This document shows positions 25,021-34,775 of a stretch of DNA of 64,000 nucleotides, piece after piece (the stretch's first letter is position 1; each line of letters opens with the position of its first letter). A program made the position numbers and the translations under genes. The notes beneath the pieces were generated by a model. That model worked only from the letters and a program-made list of their open reading frames with translations, had not been told where the DNA came from and made no database searches. This DNA comes from Martinezella lusitana (GTDB lineage: Bacteria > Pseudomonadota > Alphaproteobacteria > Rhizobiales > Rhizobiaceae), in assembly GCF_010668395.1 (NCBI RefSeq), contig NZ_WUEY01000008.1, positions 1 through 64,000 of the forward strand. The letters are read 5' to 3'.

Positions 25021-27437
25021 ACGAGATCATCGTTACACGCGAGCAGCGCGAGGCCAAGCTCGAGGGCATGGGCTGCAAGCGCAAGCGGGTCGAGGATATC
25101 CGCTTCACGCAAGGCAAGGGCAACTATGTCGACGACGTCAAGTTGCCCGGGATGCTGCACGGAGATTTCGTCCGCTCGCCTTATCCGCATGCGCGCATCA
25201 AGTCGATCGACAAGGACAAGGCCCTGAAGGTGCCGGGCGTTCTTGCGGTGCTGACGGCCGAAGACCTCAAGGGCGTCAATCTCGCCTGGATGCCGACGCT
25301 TGCCGGCGACGTCCAGATGGTGCTCGCCGATGGCAAGGTGCTGTTCCAGAACCAGGAAGTCGCCTTCGTCGTCGCGACGGACCGCTACGCGGCCGACGAC
25401 GGCATCAATGCGGTCGAGGTCGAATACGAGGCCCTGCCGGTTCTGGTCGATCCCTTCCATTCGATGGACGCGGACGCGCCGATTCTGCGCGAGGATATCA
25501 AGGACAAGAAGGACGGCGCGCATGGGCCGCGCAAGCATCCCAATCACATCTTCGAATGGACCGTGGGCGACAAGGACCTGACCGATGCGGCCTTCGCCAA
25601 GGCCGAGGTGACGATCAAGGAGCTGATCTCCTATCACCGCACACACCCTTCACCGCTGGAAACCTGCCAGTGCGTCTGCTCCTTCGACAAGGTCAAGGGC
25701 GAGCTGACGATCTGGGGCACGTTCCAGGCGCCGCATGTCATCCGAACGGTCGTCGCGCTGATCGCCAAGATCCCCGAACACAAGATCCATGTGATCGCTC
25801 CCGATATCGGCGGCGGTTTCGGCAACAAGGTGGGTGCCTATCCCGGCTATATCTGCGCTGCCGTCGCCTCCATCGTCACCGGAAAACCGGTGAAATGGGT
25901 CGAGGACCGGATCGAGAACCTGACCTCCACCTCTTTTGCCCGCGACTATCACATGACGACCGAGATCGCCGCCACCAAGGAGGGCAAGGTCACCGGGCTG
26001 CGCGTGCATGTGCTGGCCGATCACGGCGCCTTCGATGCCTGCGCCGATCCATCGAAATGGCCGGCCGGCTTCTTCAACATCGTCACCGGCTCCTATGATT
26101 TTCCGACGGCCCATTTGGCGGTCGATGGCGTCTATACCAACAAGGCGCCCGGCGGCGTTGCCTATCGCTGCTCGTTCCGGGTCACGGAAGCTGCCTATTG
26201 CATCGAGCGGGGCATGGATATCCTTGCCCAGAAACTGGGCATGGACCCTGCCGAGCTGCGATTGAAGAATTTCATCAAGGCGGAGCAGTTTCCCTATCAT
26301 TCGGCTCTCGGCTGGGAATACGATTCCGGCGACTATCATACGGCCATGCGGAAGATGATGGAGACGGTCGACTATGCCGGTCTCCGCCGTGAACAGGCCG
26401 AAAGACGCGCCGCGTTCAAGCGTGGCGAAACGCGGGAGATCATGGGCCTGGGCGTCTCGTTCTTTACCGAGATCGTCGGCGCGGGGCCGTCGAAGAATTG
26501 CGATATCCTCGGCATCGCCATGTTCGACAGCTGCGAGATCCGGCTGCACCCGACGGGCGCCGGCATTGCCCGCATGGGCACGAAAAGCCAGGGGCAGGGC
26601 CACGAGACGACCTGGGCGCAGATCATCGCCACGGAGCTCGGCATTCCGGCCGACGACATCATGGTCGAGGAGGGCAACACCGACACCGCCCCCTACGGTC
26701 TCGGCACCTACGGCTCGCGCTCGACGCCTGTCGCAGGGGCGGCGATCGCCATGGCGGCGCGCAAGGTGAAGGCCAAGGCGCAGATGATCGCCGCGTATCT
26801 GCTTGAAGTGCACGAGGACGACCTCGAATGGGATATCGACGGATTTCGCGTCAAGGGCCTGCCGGAGCGGTTCAAGTCGATGAAGGACATCTGCTGGGCG
26901 GCCTACAATTCGCCGCCCCCCGGCCTGGAGCCGGGGCTGGAGGCCGTCAGCTACTACGATCCGCCGAACATGACCTATCCCTTCGGCGCCTATCTCTGCG
27001 TCATGGACATCGACGTCGATACCGGCGTCTACAAGGTTCGCCGCTTCTACGCTCTGGACGATTGCGGCACCCGCATCAATCCGATGATTATCGAAGGCCA
27101 GGTGCATGGCGGGCTGACCGAGGCCTTTGCAATCGCCATGGGCCAGGAGATCCGCTACGACAATGACGGCAACGTCGTGACGGGCTCGTTCATGGACTTC
27201 TTCATCCCGACGGCGGTCGAAACGCCGCATTGGGAAACGGATTTCACCGTGACGCCTTCGCCGCATCACCCGATCGGCGCAAAGGGGGTCGGGGAAAGCC
27301 CGAATGTCGGCGGCGTTCCGGCTTTCTCCAATGCGGTCAACGACGCCTTCTCCTTCCTGGGCTCGACGCACATCCAGATGCCGCACGATTTCTGGCGCAA
27401 CTGGCAGGCGGCCAAGCGCCTTGGAGCGATCGCCTGA
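25017..27437 (+). CDS. coxL: Aerobic CO dehydrogenase (form I), molybdenum-copper large subunit
   Basis: An 806-residue CoxL, close to the 809 of O. carboxidovorans. The active-site loop reads AYRCSFR with Cys385 as the copper ligand; AYxCSFR defines genuine form I enzymes, in contrast to AYRGAGR of form II and other hydroxylases. GTFQAPH (cofactor-side Gln), VGAGPSKNCDILG and KGVGES (catalytic Glu) are present. It oxidises CO with water to CO2 at a Mo-S-Cu centre bound to molybdopterin cytosine dinucleotide. The ATG at 25017 overlaps the coxS stop; the longer frame from 24822 is rejected. Confidence 0.97.
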
Positions 27438-27486
27438 TCGGAAGTGTCCACGATGTCTGCGCAATCCACCTCCCAGGACGCAAAAG

Positions 27487-27514
27487 GTCCCCTCTCCGCA
27501 AAAGGAGAGGGGAC
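27487..27514 (+). other. 11-bp-stem hairpin between coxL and coxD
   Basis: GTCCCCTCTCC and GGAGAGGGGAC pair perfectly around a GCAAAA loop, 49 bp after the coxL stop and 16 bp before the chosen coxD start. It separates the abundant structural genes from the maturation genes and could protect or cut the message. It resembles GC-rich palindromes frequent in rhizobial intergenic DNA (from memory). Confidence 0.5.
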
Positions 27515-27530
27515 GACCAAGGCGGACGTC

Positions 27531-28400
27531 ATGCCGCGCAGCCTGATCGTCGAGCGGCTCGCTGCTGCCGGCTACATTGCCGACCGCGATCTTGCCACCG
27601 CCATCGGCCTGATGCAGATGCTCGGCCGTCCCTTGCTGCTGGAAGGAGAGGCCGGCGTCGGCAAGACCGAGGTGGCCAAGGCGCTCGCAGGCGTCCATGA
27701 AACGGAACTCATCCGCCTGCAATGCTACGAAGGGCTCGACCAGTCGGCAGCGCTCTACGAGTGGAACTACCAGCGGCAATTGCTGGCGATCCAGGCAAGG
27801 CAGGGCACGGACGCCGCCGAGATCGAGCGAGGGATCTTTTCCGAGGACTATCTTCTCGAAAGACCGCTGCTGGCGGCGATCCGCCGGGCGCGGCCGCCCG
27901 TGCTGCTGATCGACGAGGTCGATCGGGCGGATGAGGAGTTCGAAGCCTTTCTGCTGGAGCTGCTGTCCGATTTCCAGATATCCATACCCGAACTCGGCAC
28001 CGTGCGGGCGACATCGATCCCGCATGTCGTCCTGACGTCGAACGGAACGCGCGAGCTTTCCGATGCGCTGCGGCGGCGCTGCCTCTATCACTATGTCGAC
28101 TATCCCGACGTGGACCGCGAGGCGCGCATCATCATGGCGAAGACATCCGGCGCCGGCGCATCGCTGGCGCTTCAGATCGCGCGCATGGTCGAAAAGATCC
28201 GCAAGGAAGATCTGAGGAAAGTGCCTGGAGTGGCCGAAACCCTGGATTGGGCCGCCGTCCTCGTCGGCCTCGACATCGCCGATCTGCATGGCGAGCCGGA
28301 AGCCGTCCACGAAACGCTGATGTGCCTGCTGAAAACCCGCGAGGACCGTATGCGGGTCAGCCGCGAGGTGACGGAACGCCTGCTCGGGAGGGTCGCATGA
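27531..28400 (+). CDS. coxD: MoxR-type AAA+ ATPase, CO dehydrogenase maturation
   Basis: A 289-residue AAA+ ATPase with Walker A GEAGVGKTE and Walker B VLLIDEVDRAD. In O. carboxidovorans CoxD is needed to insert sulfur and copper into the Mo centre. The ATG at 27531 is chosen because the conserved MoxR/CoxD start (RSLIVERLAAAGYIADRD) begins there and the length then fits known CoxD (about 295). Starts at 27444 (GTG) or 27453 (ATG) would translate through the hairpin at 27487-27514. The stop overlaps coxE. Confidence 0.9.
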   Translation: MPRSLIVERLAAAGYIADRDLATAIGLMQMLGRPLLLEGEAGVGKTEVAKALAGVHETELIRLQCYEGLDQSAALYEWNYQRQLLAIQARQGTDAAEIERGIFSEDYLLERPLLAAIRRARPPVLLIDEVDRADEEFEAFLLELLSDFQISIPELGTVRATSIPHVVLTSNGTRELSDALRRRCLYHYVDYPDVDREARIIMAKTSGAGASLALQIARMVEKIRKEDLRKVPGVAETLDWAAVLVGLDIADLHGEPEAVHETLMCLLKTREDRMRVSREVTERLLGRVA

Positions 28401-29599
28401 GCTGCTGTGACATGCTTCTGACGTCGGAGGATATGAACGAGTTTTCCCGCCTGGTGGCGGCAAGGCTTGGCGCCTTCCTCAGAACCCTGCGCGACAATGC
28501 GTTCGCCGTCGGATTGAAGGAGGGGCAGGACGCCGCGCGTCTCATGCAGACGGATATGGTCGAAAAGCCCGATCTGCTGCGCTCGGCCTTCAAGCATCTC
28601 TTCTGCGCCCGTAAAGCCGATTGGGATCGGTTCGAGGGCGTGTTCGATGCCTTCTGGCTCGGCAGGCACGTCCGCTCGCGAACGACGGTTTCAGGCGGAG
28701 GGTCCGGGCTTTCGCGGGAGCCGCGGGCTTCGGAGGGTGTGGATGCCCGGAACGGCTCCACGCTCGCCGATCAGGTGCCGGCTCCGGATACGGCCGAAGA
28801 CCGCAGGACGGGCGGGCAGACCCGGATGGAGGGTGCGTCGCGCGTGGAGGCCCTTGAAAGCATCGATTTCCGCAAACTGGCCGATCCGGCCGATGTCGAA
28901 AGAGCGCATGCCATTGCCGCCCGGCTGGCCGCCGCCATGCGCGTCCGCCTGACGCGCCGGCATCAGGCCCGGCGCAAGGGTTACCGCCTCGATCTGCGGC
29001 GCACCATCCATCGCAACGTCAGCCACGGCGGCGTGCCGATCATCCCCGTTCGGCGCCGGCGCAAGGACAAGCCGCTGCGGCTCGTCATGCTGCTCGACGC
29101 CTCCGGCTCGATGAGCGCCTATACGGCGATATTCCTGCGCTTCATGCATGGCGTCCTCGACGAGTTCCGTGAGGCGGAAGCCTTTCTTTTCCACACGCGG
29201 CTTGCCCATGTTTCCGACGCCATGAAAGAACGGGATGCCGCCCGCGCGCTCGACCGCCTGTCGATGATGGCGCAGGGCGCCGGCGGCGGCACGCGTATCG
29301 GCGAATGCCTCCAGACCTTCAACCACGCCTATGCCCGGCAGGCGATCCATTCGCGGACCTGCGTGATGATCGTCTCGGATGGCTACGAGACCGGAGACGC
29401 GGCGCTTCTGCGGCAGGAAATGGCAGCCCTTGCGCGTCGCTGCCGCAGGATCGTCTGGCTCAATCCGATGATGGGCTGGGACGGTTACGCGCCGGAAGCG
29501 GCGGGTATCAAGGCGGCATTGCCCTACGTCGATTTGCATGCGCCCGCCCATTCCTTGCGGAGCCTCGCCGCTCTCGAACCCTATCTTGCCAGGCTCTGA
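28397..29599 (+). CDS. coxE: von Willebrand factor A domain protein, CO dehydrogenase maturation
   Basis: A 400-residue VWA protein. The MIDAS metal site DASGSM lies near residue 235, followed by TRIGECLQTFNHAY and VMIVSDGYETGD. The N-terminal half is helical, with a disordered Gly/Ser/Arg-rich linker at about residues 95-155. MoxR ATPases (here CoxD) act with VWA partners as chaperones, and CoxE is required for Mo-Cu centre assembly. The ATG at 28397 overlaps the coxD stop; an internal ATG (EDMNEF) is an alternative. Confidence 0.92.
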   Translation: MSCCDMLLTSEDMNEFSRLVAARLGAFLRTLRDNAFAVGLKEGQDAARLMQTDMVEKPDLLRSAFKHLFCARKADWDRFEGVFDAFWLGRHVRSRTTVSGGGSGLSREPRASEGVDARNGSTLADQVPAPDTAEDRRTGGQTRMEGASRVEALESIDFRKLADPADVERAHAIAARLAAAMRVRLTRRHQARRKGYRLDLRRTIHRNVSHGGVPIIPVRRRRKDKPLRLVMLLDASGSMSAYTAIFLRFMHGVLDEFREAEAFLFHTRLAHVSDAMKERDAARALDRLSMMAQGAGGGTRIGECLQTFNHAYARQAIHSRTCVMIVSDGYETGDAALLRQEMAALARRCRRIVWLNPMMGWDGYAPEAAGIKAALPYVDLHAPAHSLRSLAALEPYLARL

Positions 29600-29611
29600 G
29601 GGAGGCAAATC

Positions 29612-30448
29612 ATGACCGCCCATGTCGATGTGATGGAGTTGGTATCGAGGATGCGGTCCGCCGAGGAGGCCTTCGTGCTGGCCACGGTCGTCCGCACCGT
29701 CGCGGCAACCGCCGCCAAAGCCGGCGCCAAGGCCGTGATCCGTGCCGATGGAACGATCGCCGCCGGATGGATCGGCGGCGGCTGCGCACGCGGCGCGGTC
29801 TTGAACGCCGCGCGGGATGCCCTGATCGATGGCCAGTCGCGCCTCGTTTCGGTGCAGCCCGAAAATCTTCTGGCCGAACTGGGCGTTCAGCCGGGCGAAA
29901 GCCGTGACGGCGTCCGTTTCGCCAAGAATGCCTGCCCGAGCAAGGGAACGATGGATATCTTCATCGAGCCGATGCTGCCGCGCCCGTCCCTCGTCATCCT
30001 GGGAGCGAGCCCGGTTGCAATCGCATTGTCGGAACTGGCGCGGCGCTTCGGGTTTCATGTGACGGCCGCCGCTCCCGCCGCCGATTTCGCTGAGGCGCCG
30101 GATGCCGATGCCGTGTTCGATGGCTTCGACATTCCGGCGGGTACGACGACGGACCATTTCATCGTCGTTTCGACCCAGAGCAAGGGCGACGAAAAGGCGC
30201 TGAGGGCCGCCCTTGGGGCAAACGCCGCCTATCGCGGCTTCGTCGGCAGCCGCAAGAAGATTGTGTCGCTGAAGACGAAGCTCGCCGCGGAGGGCATGGA
30301 CCCCGCGGCGCTGGACGCAGTCAAGGCGCCGGCCGGCCTTGATCTGGGGGCAATCACGCCCGACGAGATCGCCCTGTCGATCCTTGCGGAGATCATAGAG
30401 TTACGCAGGCATGGCAAGCGCGACACGAGCGCTCGTCCCTCATCATGA
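29612..30448 (+). CDS. coxF: XdhC/CoxF-family maturation factor
   Basis: A 278-residue XdhC/CoxF protein. The N-terminal domain has the family glycine motif GWIGGGCARGAV near residue 55 and the C-terminal half has a Rossmann-like SLVILGASPVAIALSELARRFGF. XdhC proteins bind and sulfurate molybdenum cofactor for insertion into hydroxylases. GGGAGG precedes the start. The position in the cox operon assigns it to CoxF rather than xanthine dehydrogenase. Confidence 0.9.
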   Translation: MTAHVDVMELVSRMRSAEEAFVLATVVRTVAATAAKAGAKAVIRADGTIAAGWIGGGCARGAVLNAARDALIDGQSRLVSVQPENLLAELGVQPGESRDGVRFAKNACPSKGTMDIFIEPMLPRPSLVILGASPVAIALSELARRFGFHVTAAAPAADFAEAPDADAVFDGFDIPAGTTTDHFIVVSTQSKGDEKALRAALGANAAYRGFVGSRKKIVSLKTKLAAEGMDPAALDAVKAPAGLDLGAITPDEIALSILAEIIELRRHGKRDTSARPSS

Positions 30449-30464
30449 AAAGGGGAATATCGAC

Positions 30465-30929
30465 ATGGACATGAGTGGCAGCGAAAGGATCGAGGCGCCT
30501 CTGGACGCCGTATGGCAGGCGCTCAACGATCCGGAGATCCTGCGGCAATGCATTCCGGGCTGCGAAAGGCTGGAGAAGACCTCCGATACGGACATGACCG
30601 CAACCGTTTCCCTCAAGATCGGCCCCATCAAGGCGCGCTTCGAAGGCGCGGTGCAATTGTCGAACCTCGATCCGCCCCATTCCTATCGGATCGCGGGTGA
30701 GGGCAAAGGCGGCGTCGTCGGCTTCGCCAAGGGAGGTGCCGATGTGTCGCTCCAGGCCGAAGCCCCCGATGTCACCATCCTCAGCTACGTGGTCAAGGCC
30801 GATGTCGGCGGAAAGATCGCCCAGCTCGGCGCGCGGCTGATCGATTCCACCGCCAAGAAGCTCGCAACCGAATTCTTCGGCACTTTCCGGGAAATCGTCG
30901 GTAAGTCACAGGACCGGCTGGCAAGCTGA
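30465..30929 (+). CDS. coxG: CoxG/SRPBCC-family protein
   Basis: A 154-residue SRPBCC (START-like) protein: SGSERIEAPLDAVWQALNDPEILRQCIPGC at the start, SLKIGPIKARFEGAVQLSNL in the middle, and FGTFREIV at the end. In O. carboxidovorans CoxG is proposed to anchor CO dehydrogenase to the membrane; related proteins bind menaquinone. The ATG at 30465 follows AAAAGGGG, and the earlier start at 30411 lies inside coxF. It ends the cox operon; coxB, H, I and K homologues are not seen nearby. Confidence 0.9.
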   Translation: MDMSGSERIEAPLDAVWQALNDPEILRQCIPGCERLEKTSDTDMTATVSLKIGPIKARFEGAVQLSNLDPPHSYRIAGEGKGGVVGFAKGGADVSLQAEAPDVTILSYVVKADVGGKIAQLGARLIDSTAKKLATEFFGTFREIVGKSQDRLAS

Positions 30930-31461
30930 CGCCGATATTCCCCGCGCAATCCAGGAGCAGACGAAGGCGGCCGCGCATTTGCAAACCCCGACCGCCCCTG
31001 TCGTCGGGTCGGCAAACGGGAGGCGGATGCTCCGACGGTAACTATCGATGACATCGCCCCGATCGGCATCATGGCCATCAGGGCGATGATCGCGCCGGCC
31101 GGCTTTCGTTTCAGCAACGCGACCAAAGGGAAGGGTGTGAAATCCGTCCCTCGTTTCAGCGCCCCGATCCGCCGTCGATAAACCTGAGCGGAACGGGTCT
31201 CCGCCAAACAAAACAATACAGCCCTCCACTCCCGAATTGAAATTGTTTCCAGCGGTTCGGCGCGGCCAGTGTCCTTCCGGCCGAGCGGCCGTCGACGGAA
31301 AATCCGGAGCGCGGGCGATCGTGTCCCGCGCCGGCCATGGGCCGACATCCTGTACCGATGATGTATTTACCATCCGCGGGCGCCCTCCTTATGCTTCATG
31401 TCATGGAAACTGTCCCGATCGAGGCAGGGGAGCCAGGATAGTCCTTAGGAGGAAACAGGGA
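30930..31461. other. Intergenic region, no gene supported
   Basis: This 532-bp stretch separates coxG from the branched-chain-type transporter. A minus-strand open frame crosses it (30785-31348) and encodes a short hydrophobic patch, but it overlaps coxG, has no family features and no clear ribosome site. It may contain a decayed gene. The promoter for the downstream operon should lie in the AT-richer part near 31200-31400, but I cannot assign boxes with confidence. Confidence 0.4.
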
Positions 31462-31518
31462 ATGACGCAGCTTCTCAGCGCGGATTTTGCTGCATCGAAA
31501 AATCGAGGCGGTGCATAG
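31462..31518 (+). CDS. Possible 18-residue leader peptide
   Basis: An ATG behind an excellent AGGAGG site opens an 18-codon frame (MTQLLSADFAASKNRGGA). Its TAG stop shares its last base with the GTG start of the permease gene (TAGTG). Such overlap suggests translational coupling: ribosomes finishing the leader restart on the permease gene. No run of regulatory codons is seen, so attenuation is not indicated. It may equally be a chance frame using a ribosome site meant for an upstream start. Confidence 0.35.
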   Translation: MTQLLSADFAASKNRGGA

Positions 31519-32381
31519 TGGACATTGTTGCAAACGCCGTTCTCAACGCGTTGACCATCATCGGCGTGCTGGCTCTGATCGGCCTCGGCCTGACCATCAG
31601 TTTCGGCCTGATGAACATCACCAATCTCGCCCACGGCGAATTCGTCACGGTCGGCGCGTTCACGGTCTATTTCGTGCAAAGCCTCGGCGGTTCGTTCTGG
31701 CTTGGCCTCGCGTTTGCGCCCTTGACGGCTGCCGTCGCCGGCATCCTGCTCGAATGGCTGGTGCTGCGCCATCTCTACGAGCGACCGGCAGCGGTCATTC
31801 TCGCGACGCTCGGCGCCAGCCTGGTCATCCAGCAGGGGTTGGAATTCCTGTTTGGTCATGGTGCCAAACCGGTTTCCGCACCCTTCGCCGGTACGGTCGA
31901 TCTCGGTTTCACCACCTATCCTGCCCATCGCATTCTCGTCATTGCCGTCTCGCTCGTCGCGCTGGCCGGCGTGCATCTCGTCATGCGCCGCACCGGCTTC
32001 GGCCTCGATATGCGCACCGTCATCCAGAATAGAGACATGGCCGAGGCGGTCGGCATCAACACGCGGCGCACATTCGCCGTGGCATTCGCCTTCGGCGCGG
32101 CCCTGGCCGGCCTCGCCGGCGCCCTGATCGCGCCGATGACCTCGGTCCTGCCGCAGATGGGGGTCGGCTACCTCGCCAACGCCTTCTTCGTCGTCATCGT
32201 CGGCGGTGCCGGCTCGGTCGGCGGGGTTCTGGCCGGCAGCTCGTTCATCGGCGGCTTGACGACCTTCTTCAATTATCAACTCGATCCGTCGCTGTCGCAG
32301 GCCCTCGTGCTTCTCGCCGCCATCGTCATGGTGCGGCTGCGGCCCTACGGCATCGTCGCCATCCGGGGGCGCCAGTCATGA
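31518..32381 (+). CDS. Branched-chain amino acid/urea-type ABC permease, LivH/UrtB-like
   Basis: A 287-residue permease of the LivH/UrtB family: GLGLTISFGLMNITNLAHGEFVTVGAF near residue 22 and NRDMAEAVGINTRRTF (coupling loop) near residue 175. The start is GTG at 31518, with GAGG about 9 bp upstream. It forms the membrane channel with the LivM-like protein, whose start overlaps its stop. The binding protein at 34776 points to urea, amide or a similar polar solute. Confidence 0.88.
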   Translation: MDIVANAVLNALTIIGVLALIGLGLTISFGLMNITNLAHGEFVTVGAFTVYFVQSLGGSFWLGLAFAPLTAAVAGILLEWLVLRHLYERPAAVILATLGASLVIQQGLEFLFGHGAKPVSAPFAGTVDLGFTTYPAHRILVIAVSLVALAGVHLVMRRTGFGLDMRTVIQNRDMAEAVGINTRRTFAVAFAFGAALAGLAGALIAPMTSVLPQMGVGYLANAFFVVIVGGAGSVGGVLAGSSFIGGLTTFFNYQLDPSLSQALVLLAAIVMVRLRPYGIVAIRGRQS

Positions 32382-33340
32382 AACAGTATCGCTGGATAAC
32401 GGTATACGTCGTCGGTATCGCATTCCTCGCCATCTATCCCGCCTTTGCCGGCTCCTACGATCTGACGGTCATGCGCGACGCGCTGATCTTCGCCATGTTC
32501 GCCGTCAGCCTCGACCTGTTCTGGGGGCGTACCGGCATTCTCTGCTTCGGCCACGCCGCCTTCTTCGGCGCCGGCGGCTACGCCATGGCGCTGGTAACCC
32601 TGTCGTCCGGTCTCGTCGCATCGACATGGCTTGGCCTTCTGGCAGCCATGCTCGTGCCGGCGCTGCTGGCAGCGGTCGTCGGTTATTTCCTTTTCTATGG
32701 CGGCGTGCGCGGCAGCTATTTCACCATCGTCACGCTCGCGCTTTCGGTCATCGCGCAGCAGGCGGTCATCGCCTGGAGTTCCGTGACCGGCGGCGATACC
32801 GGCCTGCTCGGCATTCCGCCCCTGTCCCCCTGGGGTTTCGATCTCTCCGGCGATCTCGCAAGCTATGCGCTGGTCGCGGCAACGCTTGCGCTGCTGCTGG
32901 CCGGCTTGCGCCTGCTGACACGCGGCCGCTGGGGCCAGGTGCTCAAGGCGATCGGCGACAACGAAATCCGCGCGGCGGCCCTTGGCCACGACGCACCTGC
33001 GCGCCTGACGGCGGCCTTCGTCCTCTCGGCAGCGATCGCCGGCCTTGCCGGAGCGCTTTATGTATCCGCCTCCGGCGTCGTCGCTCCCGACATGATCGGT
33101 CTTGCGCTCTCCACCGAAGTCGTTGCCTGGGTCGTGATCGGCGGGCGTGGCACGCTTATCGGCCCTGTCATCGGTGCGGTTCTGGTGCAGCGCGCCCAGC
33201 AGGAGATCAGCAGCCTTAATCCGGTGCTCTGGCCCATGATCATCGGCCTGATGTTCGTCGCCGTCGCCTTCCTGCAATCGGACGTGCTGGAGCGTTTCGC
33301 CAAGCGCTTCGCGGCGCGCAAGACGGAGAGGGCGCAATGA
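32378..33340 (+). CDS. Branched-chain amino acid/urea-type ABC permease, LivM/UrtC-like
   Basis: A 320-residue LivM/UrtC permease with about nine hydrophobic segments. Typical motifs: FAVSLDLFWGRTGILCFGHAAFFGAGGYA, RGSYFTIVTLALS and WGQVLKAIGDNEIRAAALGHD (coupling loop). The ATG overlaps the previous stop and its own stop overlaps the next gene. The phrase FWGRTGILCFGHAAFFG resembles UrtC more than LivM, supporting a urea/amide-type system. Confidence 0.88.
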   Translation: MKQYRWITVYVVGIAFLAIYPAFAGSYDLTVMRDALIFAMFAVSLDLFWGRTGILCFGHAAFFGAGGYAMALVTLSSGLVASTWLGLLAAMLVPALLAAVVGYFLFYGGVRGSYFTIVTLALSVIAQQAVIAWSSVTGGDTGLLGIPPLSPWGFDLSGDLASYALVAATLALLLAGLRLLTRGRWGQVLKAIGDNEIRAAALGHDAPARLTAAFVLSAAIAGLAGALYVSASGVVAPDMIGLALSTEVVAWVVIGGRGTLIGPVIGAVLVQRAQQEISSLNPVLWPMIIGLMFVAVAFLQSDVLERFAKRFAARKTERAQ

Positions 33341-34038
33341 ACGGAACCCTGCTGCAAGCCGAAGGTATCGGAATGCGCTTTGGTGGCTTCCAGGCCCTTT
33401 CCGGCGTCGATTTCGACGTGAAGGAAAACTCGGTCGCCTGCATCATCGGCCCCAACGGCGCCGGCAAGAGCACCTTTCTCAACATCATCACCGGCACGCT
33501 CACGCCGACCGCCGGAACGGTGCGCTTCGCCGGCCAGGCGATTGCGGGTCTTGCGCCGCACCGTATCGCCCGGCTCGGCATCGCCCGCAAGTTCCAGATC
33601 CCGTCGGTGTTCCCGTCGATGACGGTGGCGGAGAATGTCGAGGTGGCGCTCTGGGGCGGCCGTTCGCCGGCTGGCATCGACGAGATGCTGGAGATTATCG
33701 GCCTGTCGCGCCGCCGGCTGGATCTTGCCGGCGATCTCGCCCACGGCGAGAAGCAATGGCTGGAGATCGGCATGGCGATCGCCACCGGGCCGAAGCTGCT
33801 GCTGCTCGACGAGCCGACCGCCGGCATGACGCCGGAAGAGACGCGCGCCACCGCCGAGCTGATCCATCGGCTGAGCAACCGCTGCACCGTCGTGGCCGTG
33901 GAGCACGACATCAACTTCGTGCGGGCCCTCGACACCGACACGCTGGTTCTTCACCAGGGGCAGTTCTTCCGGCGAGCGCCCTTTGTCGAAATCGAAGCGG
34001 ACGAAGCCGTTCGCGATGTGTATCTCGGGAGGCGCTGA
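33337..34038 (+). CDS. ABC ATPase, LivG/UrtD-like
   Basis: A 233-residue ATPase: Walker A GPNGAGKST, Walker B LLLLDEPTAGMTPEE, H-loop VEHDINFV. The signature segment reads DLAHGEKQWLEIGMAIA, the shortened form usual in LivG/UrtD proteins in place of LSGGQ. It overlaps the permease gene by 4 bp and works as a heterodimer with the LivF-like ATPase downstream. Confidence 0.9.
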   Translation: MNGTLLQAEGIGMRFGGFQALSGVDFDVKENSVACIIGPNGAGKSTFLNIITGTLTPTAGTVRFAGQAIAGLAPHRIARLGIARKFQIPSVFPSMTVAENVEVALWGGRSPAGIDEMLEIIGLSRRRLDLAGDLAHGEKQWLEIGMAIATGPKLLLLDEPTAGMTPEETRATAELIHRLSNRCTVVAVEHDINFVRALDTDTLVLHQGQFFRRAPFVEIEADEAVRDVYLGRR

Positions 34039-34039
34039 G

Positions 34040-34741
34040 ATGCTGGACTGCAAGGATATCCGCTCCGGTTACGGCCACCTGCCGGTGCTGCATGGCATCG
34101 ACCTGACCGTCGGCGCCGGCGAAGTCGTGGCGGTGCTCGGCCGCAACGGCGTCGGCAAGACGACGCTGCTGAAGACATTGGCCGGCGCTCTTGCCCTGCG
34201 CTCCGGCGCTATCCGTCTCGGAGGCCAGGACGTCAGCGCGTTTGTCGCCCATCGCCGCGCGCGCTCCGGCATCGCCCATGTGCCGCAGGGGCGCGGTATT
34301 TTCGGCCGGCTGACGGTCGAGGAGAACCTGACGGTCGGCACACGAGCCGCCGGCAGCAGGGCGCGCAAGGACATGTTCGACGACATCTTCTCCTTCTTTC
34401 CCGTGCTGCGGGAGCGGCGGAGTGAGCCTGCCGGCAATTTTTCCGGCGGCCAGCAGCAGCAACTCGCCATCGCCCGCGCGCTCTGCGGCGAACCGAAGGT
34501 GCTGTTGCTCGACGAGCCGTCCGAAGGCATCCAGCCCAACATCGTCCATGAGATCGGCGAGCTCATTCCGCGCCTTGCGCGCCAGTACGGCATCGCGGTG
34601 CTGCTGGTCGAACAGAACCTCGACCTCGTCAGCCACGCCGCGACGCGCTGCCTGTTCATGGACAAGGGGCGGGTCGTGCATTCGGTGCCCACGAGCGAGC
34701 TTGGCGACGAGGCGCTCCTGAAGAGCCTGCTTGCCCTGTAA
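34040..34741 (+). CDS. ABC ATPase, LivF/UrtE-like
   Basis: A 233-residue ATPase: Walker A GRNGVGKTT, PQGRGIFGRLTVEENL, signature FSGGQQQQLAIARAL, Walker B LLLDEPSEGIQPNIV, H-loop VEQNLD. GRNGVGKTT and DEPSEGIQP are typical of UrtE/LivF. The ATG at 34040 is 1 bp after the LivG-like stop. A longer frame from 33983 lies inside the previous gene and is rejected. Confidence 0.9.
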   Translation: MLDCKDIRSGYGHLPVLHGIDLTVGAGEVVAVLGRNGVGKTTLLKTLAGALALRSGAIRLGGQDVSAFVAHRRARSGIAHVPQGRGIFGRLTVEENLTVGTRAAGSRARKDMFDDIFSFFPVLRERRSEPAGNFSGGQQQQLAIARALCGEPKVLLLDEPSEGIQPNIVHEIGELIPRLARQYGIAVLLVEQNLDLVSHAATRCLFMDKGRVVHSVPTSELGDEALLKSLLAL

Positions 34742-34775
34742 TTCATCCGCCAACCAAAAAAGAGGGAACGACCAA

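Noticed and set aside
27444..27530. Upstream GTG/ATG starts for coxD
   Set aside because: They would translate through a perfect hairpin into a sequence unlike known CoxD; domain start and length favour 27531, but this is not fully excluded.
25650..28463. 937-codon open frame on the minus strand opposite coxL and coxD
   Set aside because: It mirrors real coding sequence; such long antisense frames arise from GC-rich codon bias. No family motifs and no ribosome site.
30785..31348. 187-codon minus-strand frame across the coxG downstream gap
   Set aside because: Overlaps coxG and shows only a short hydrophobic patch; at most a decayed gene.
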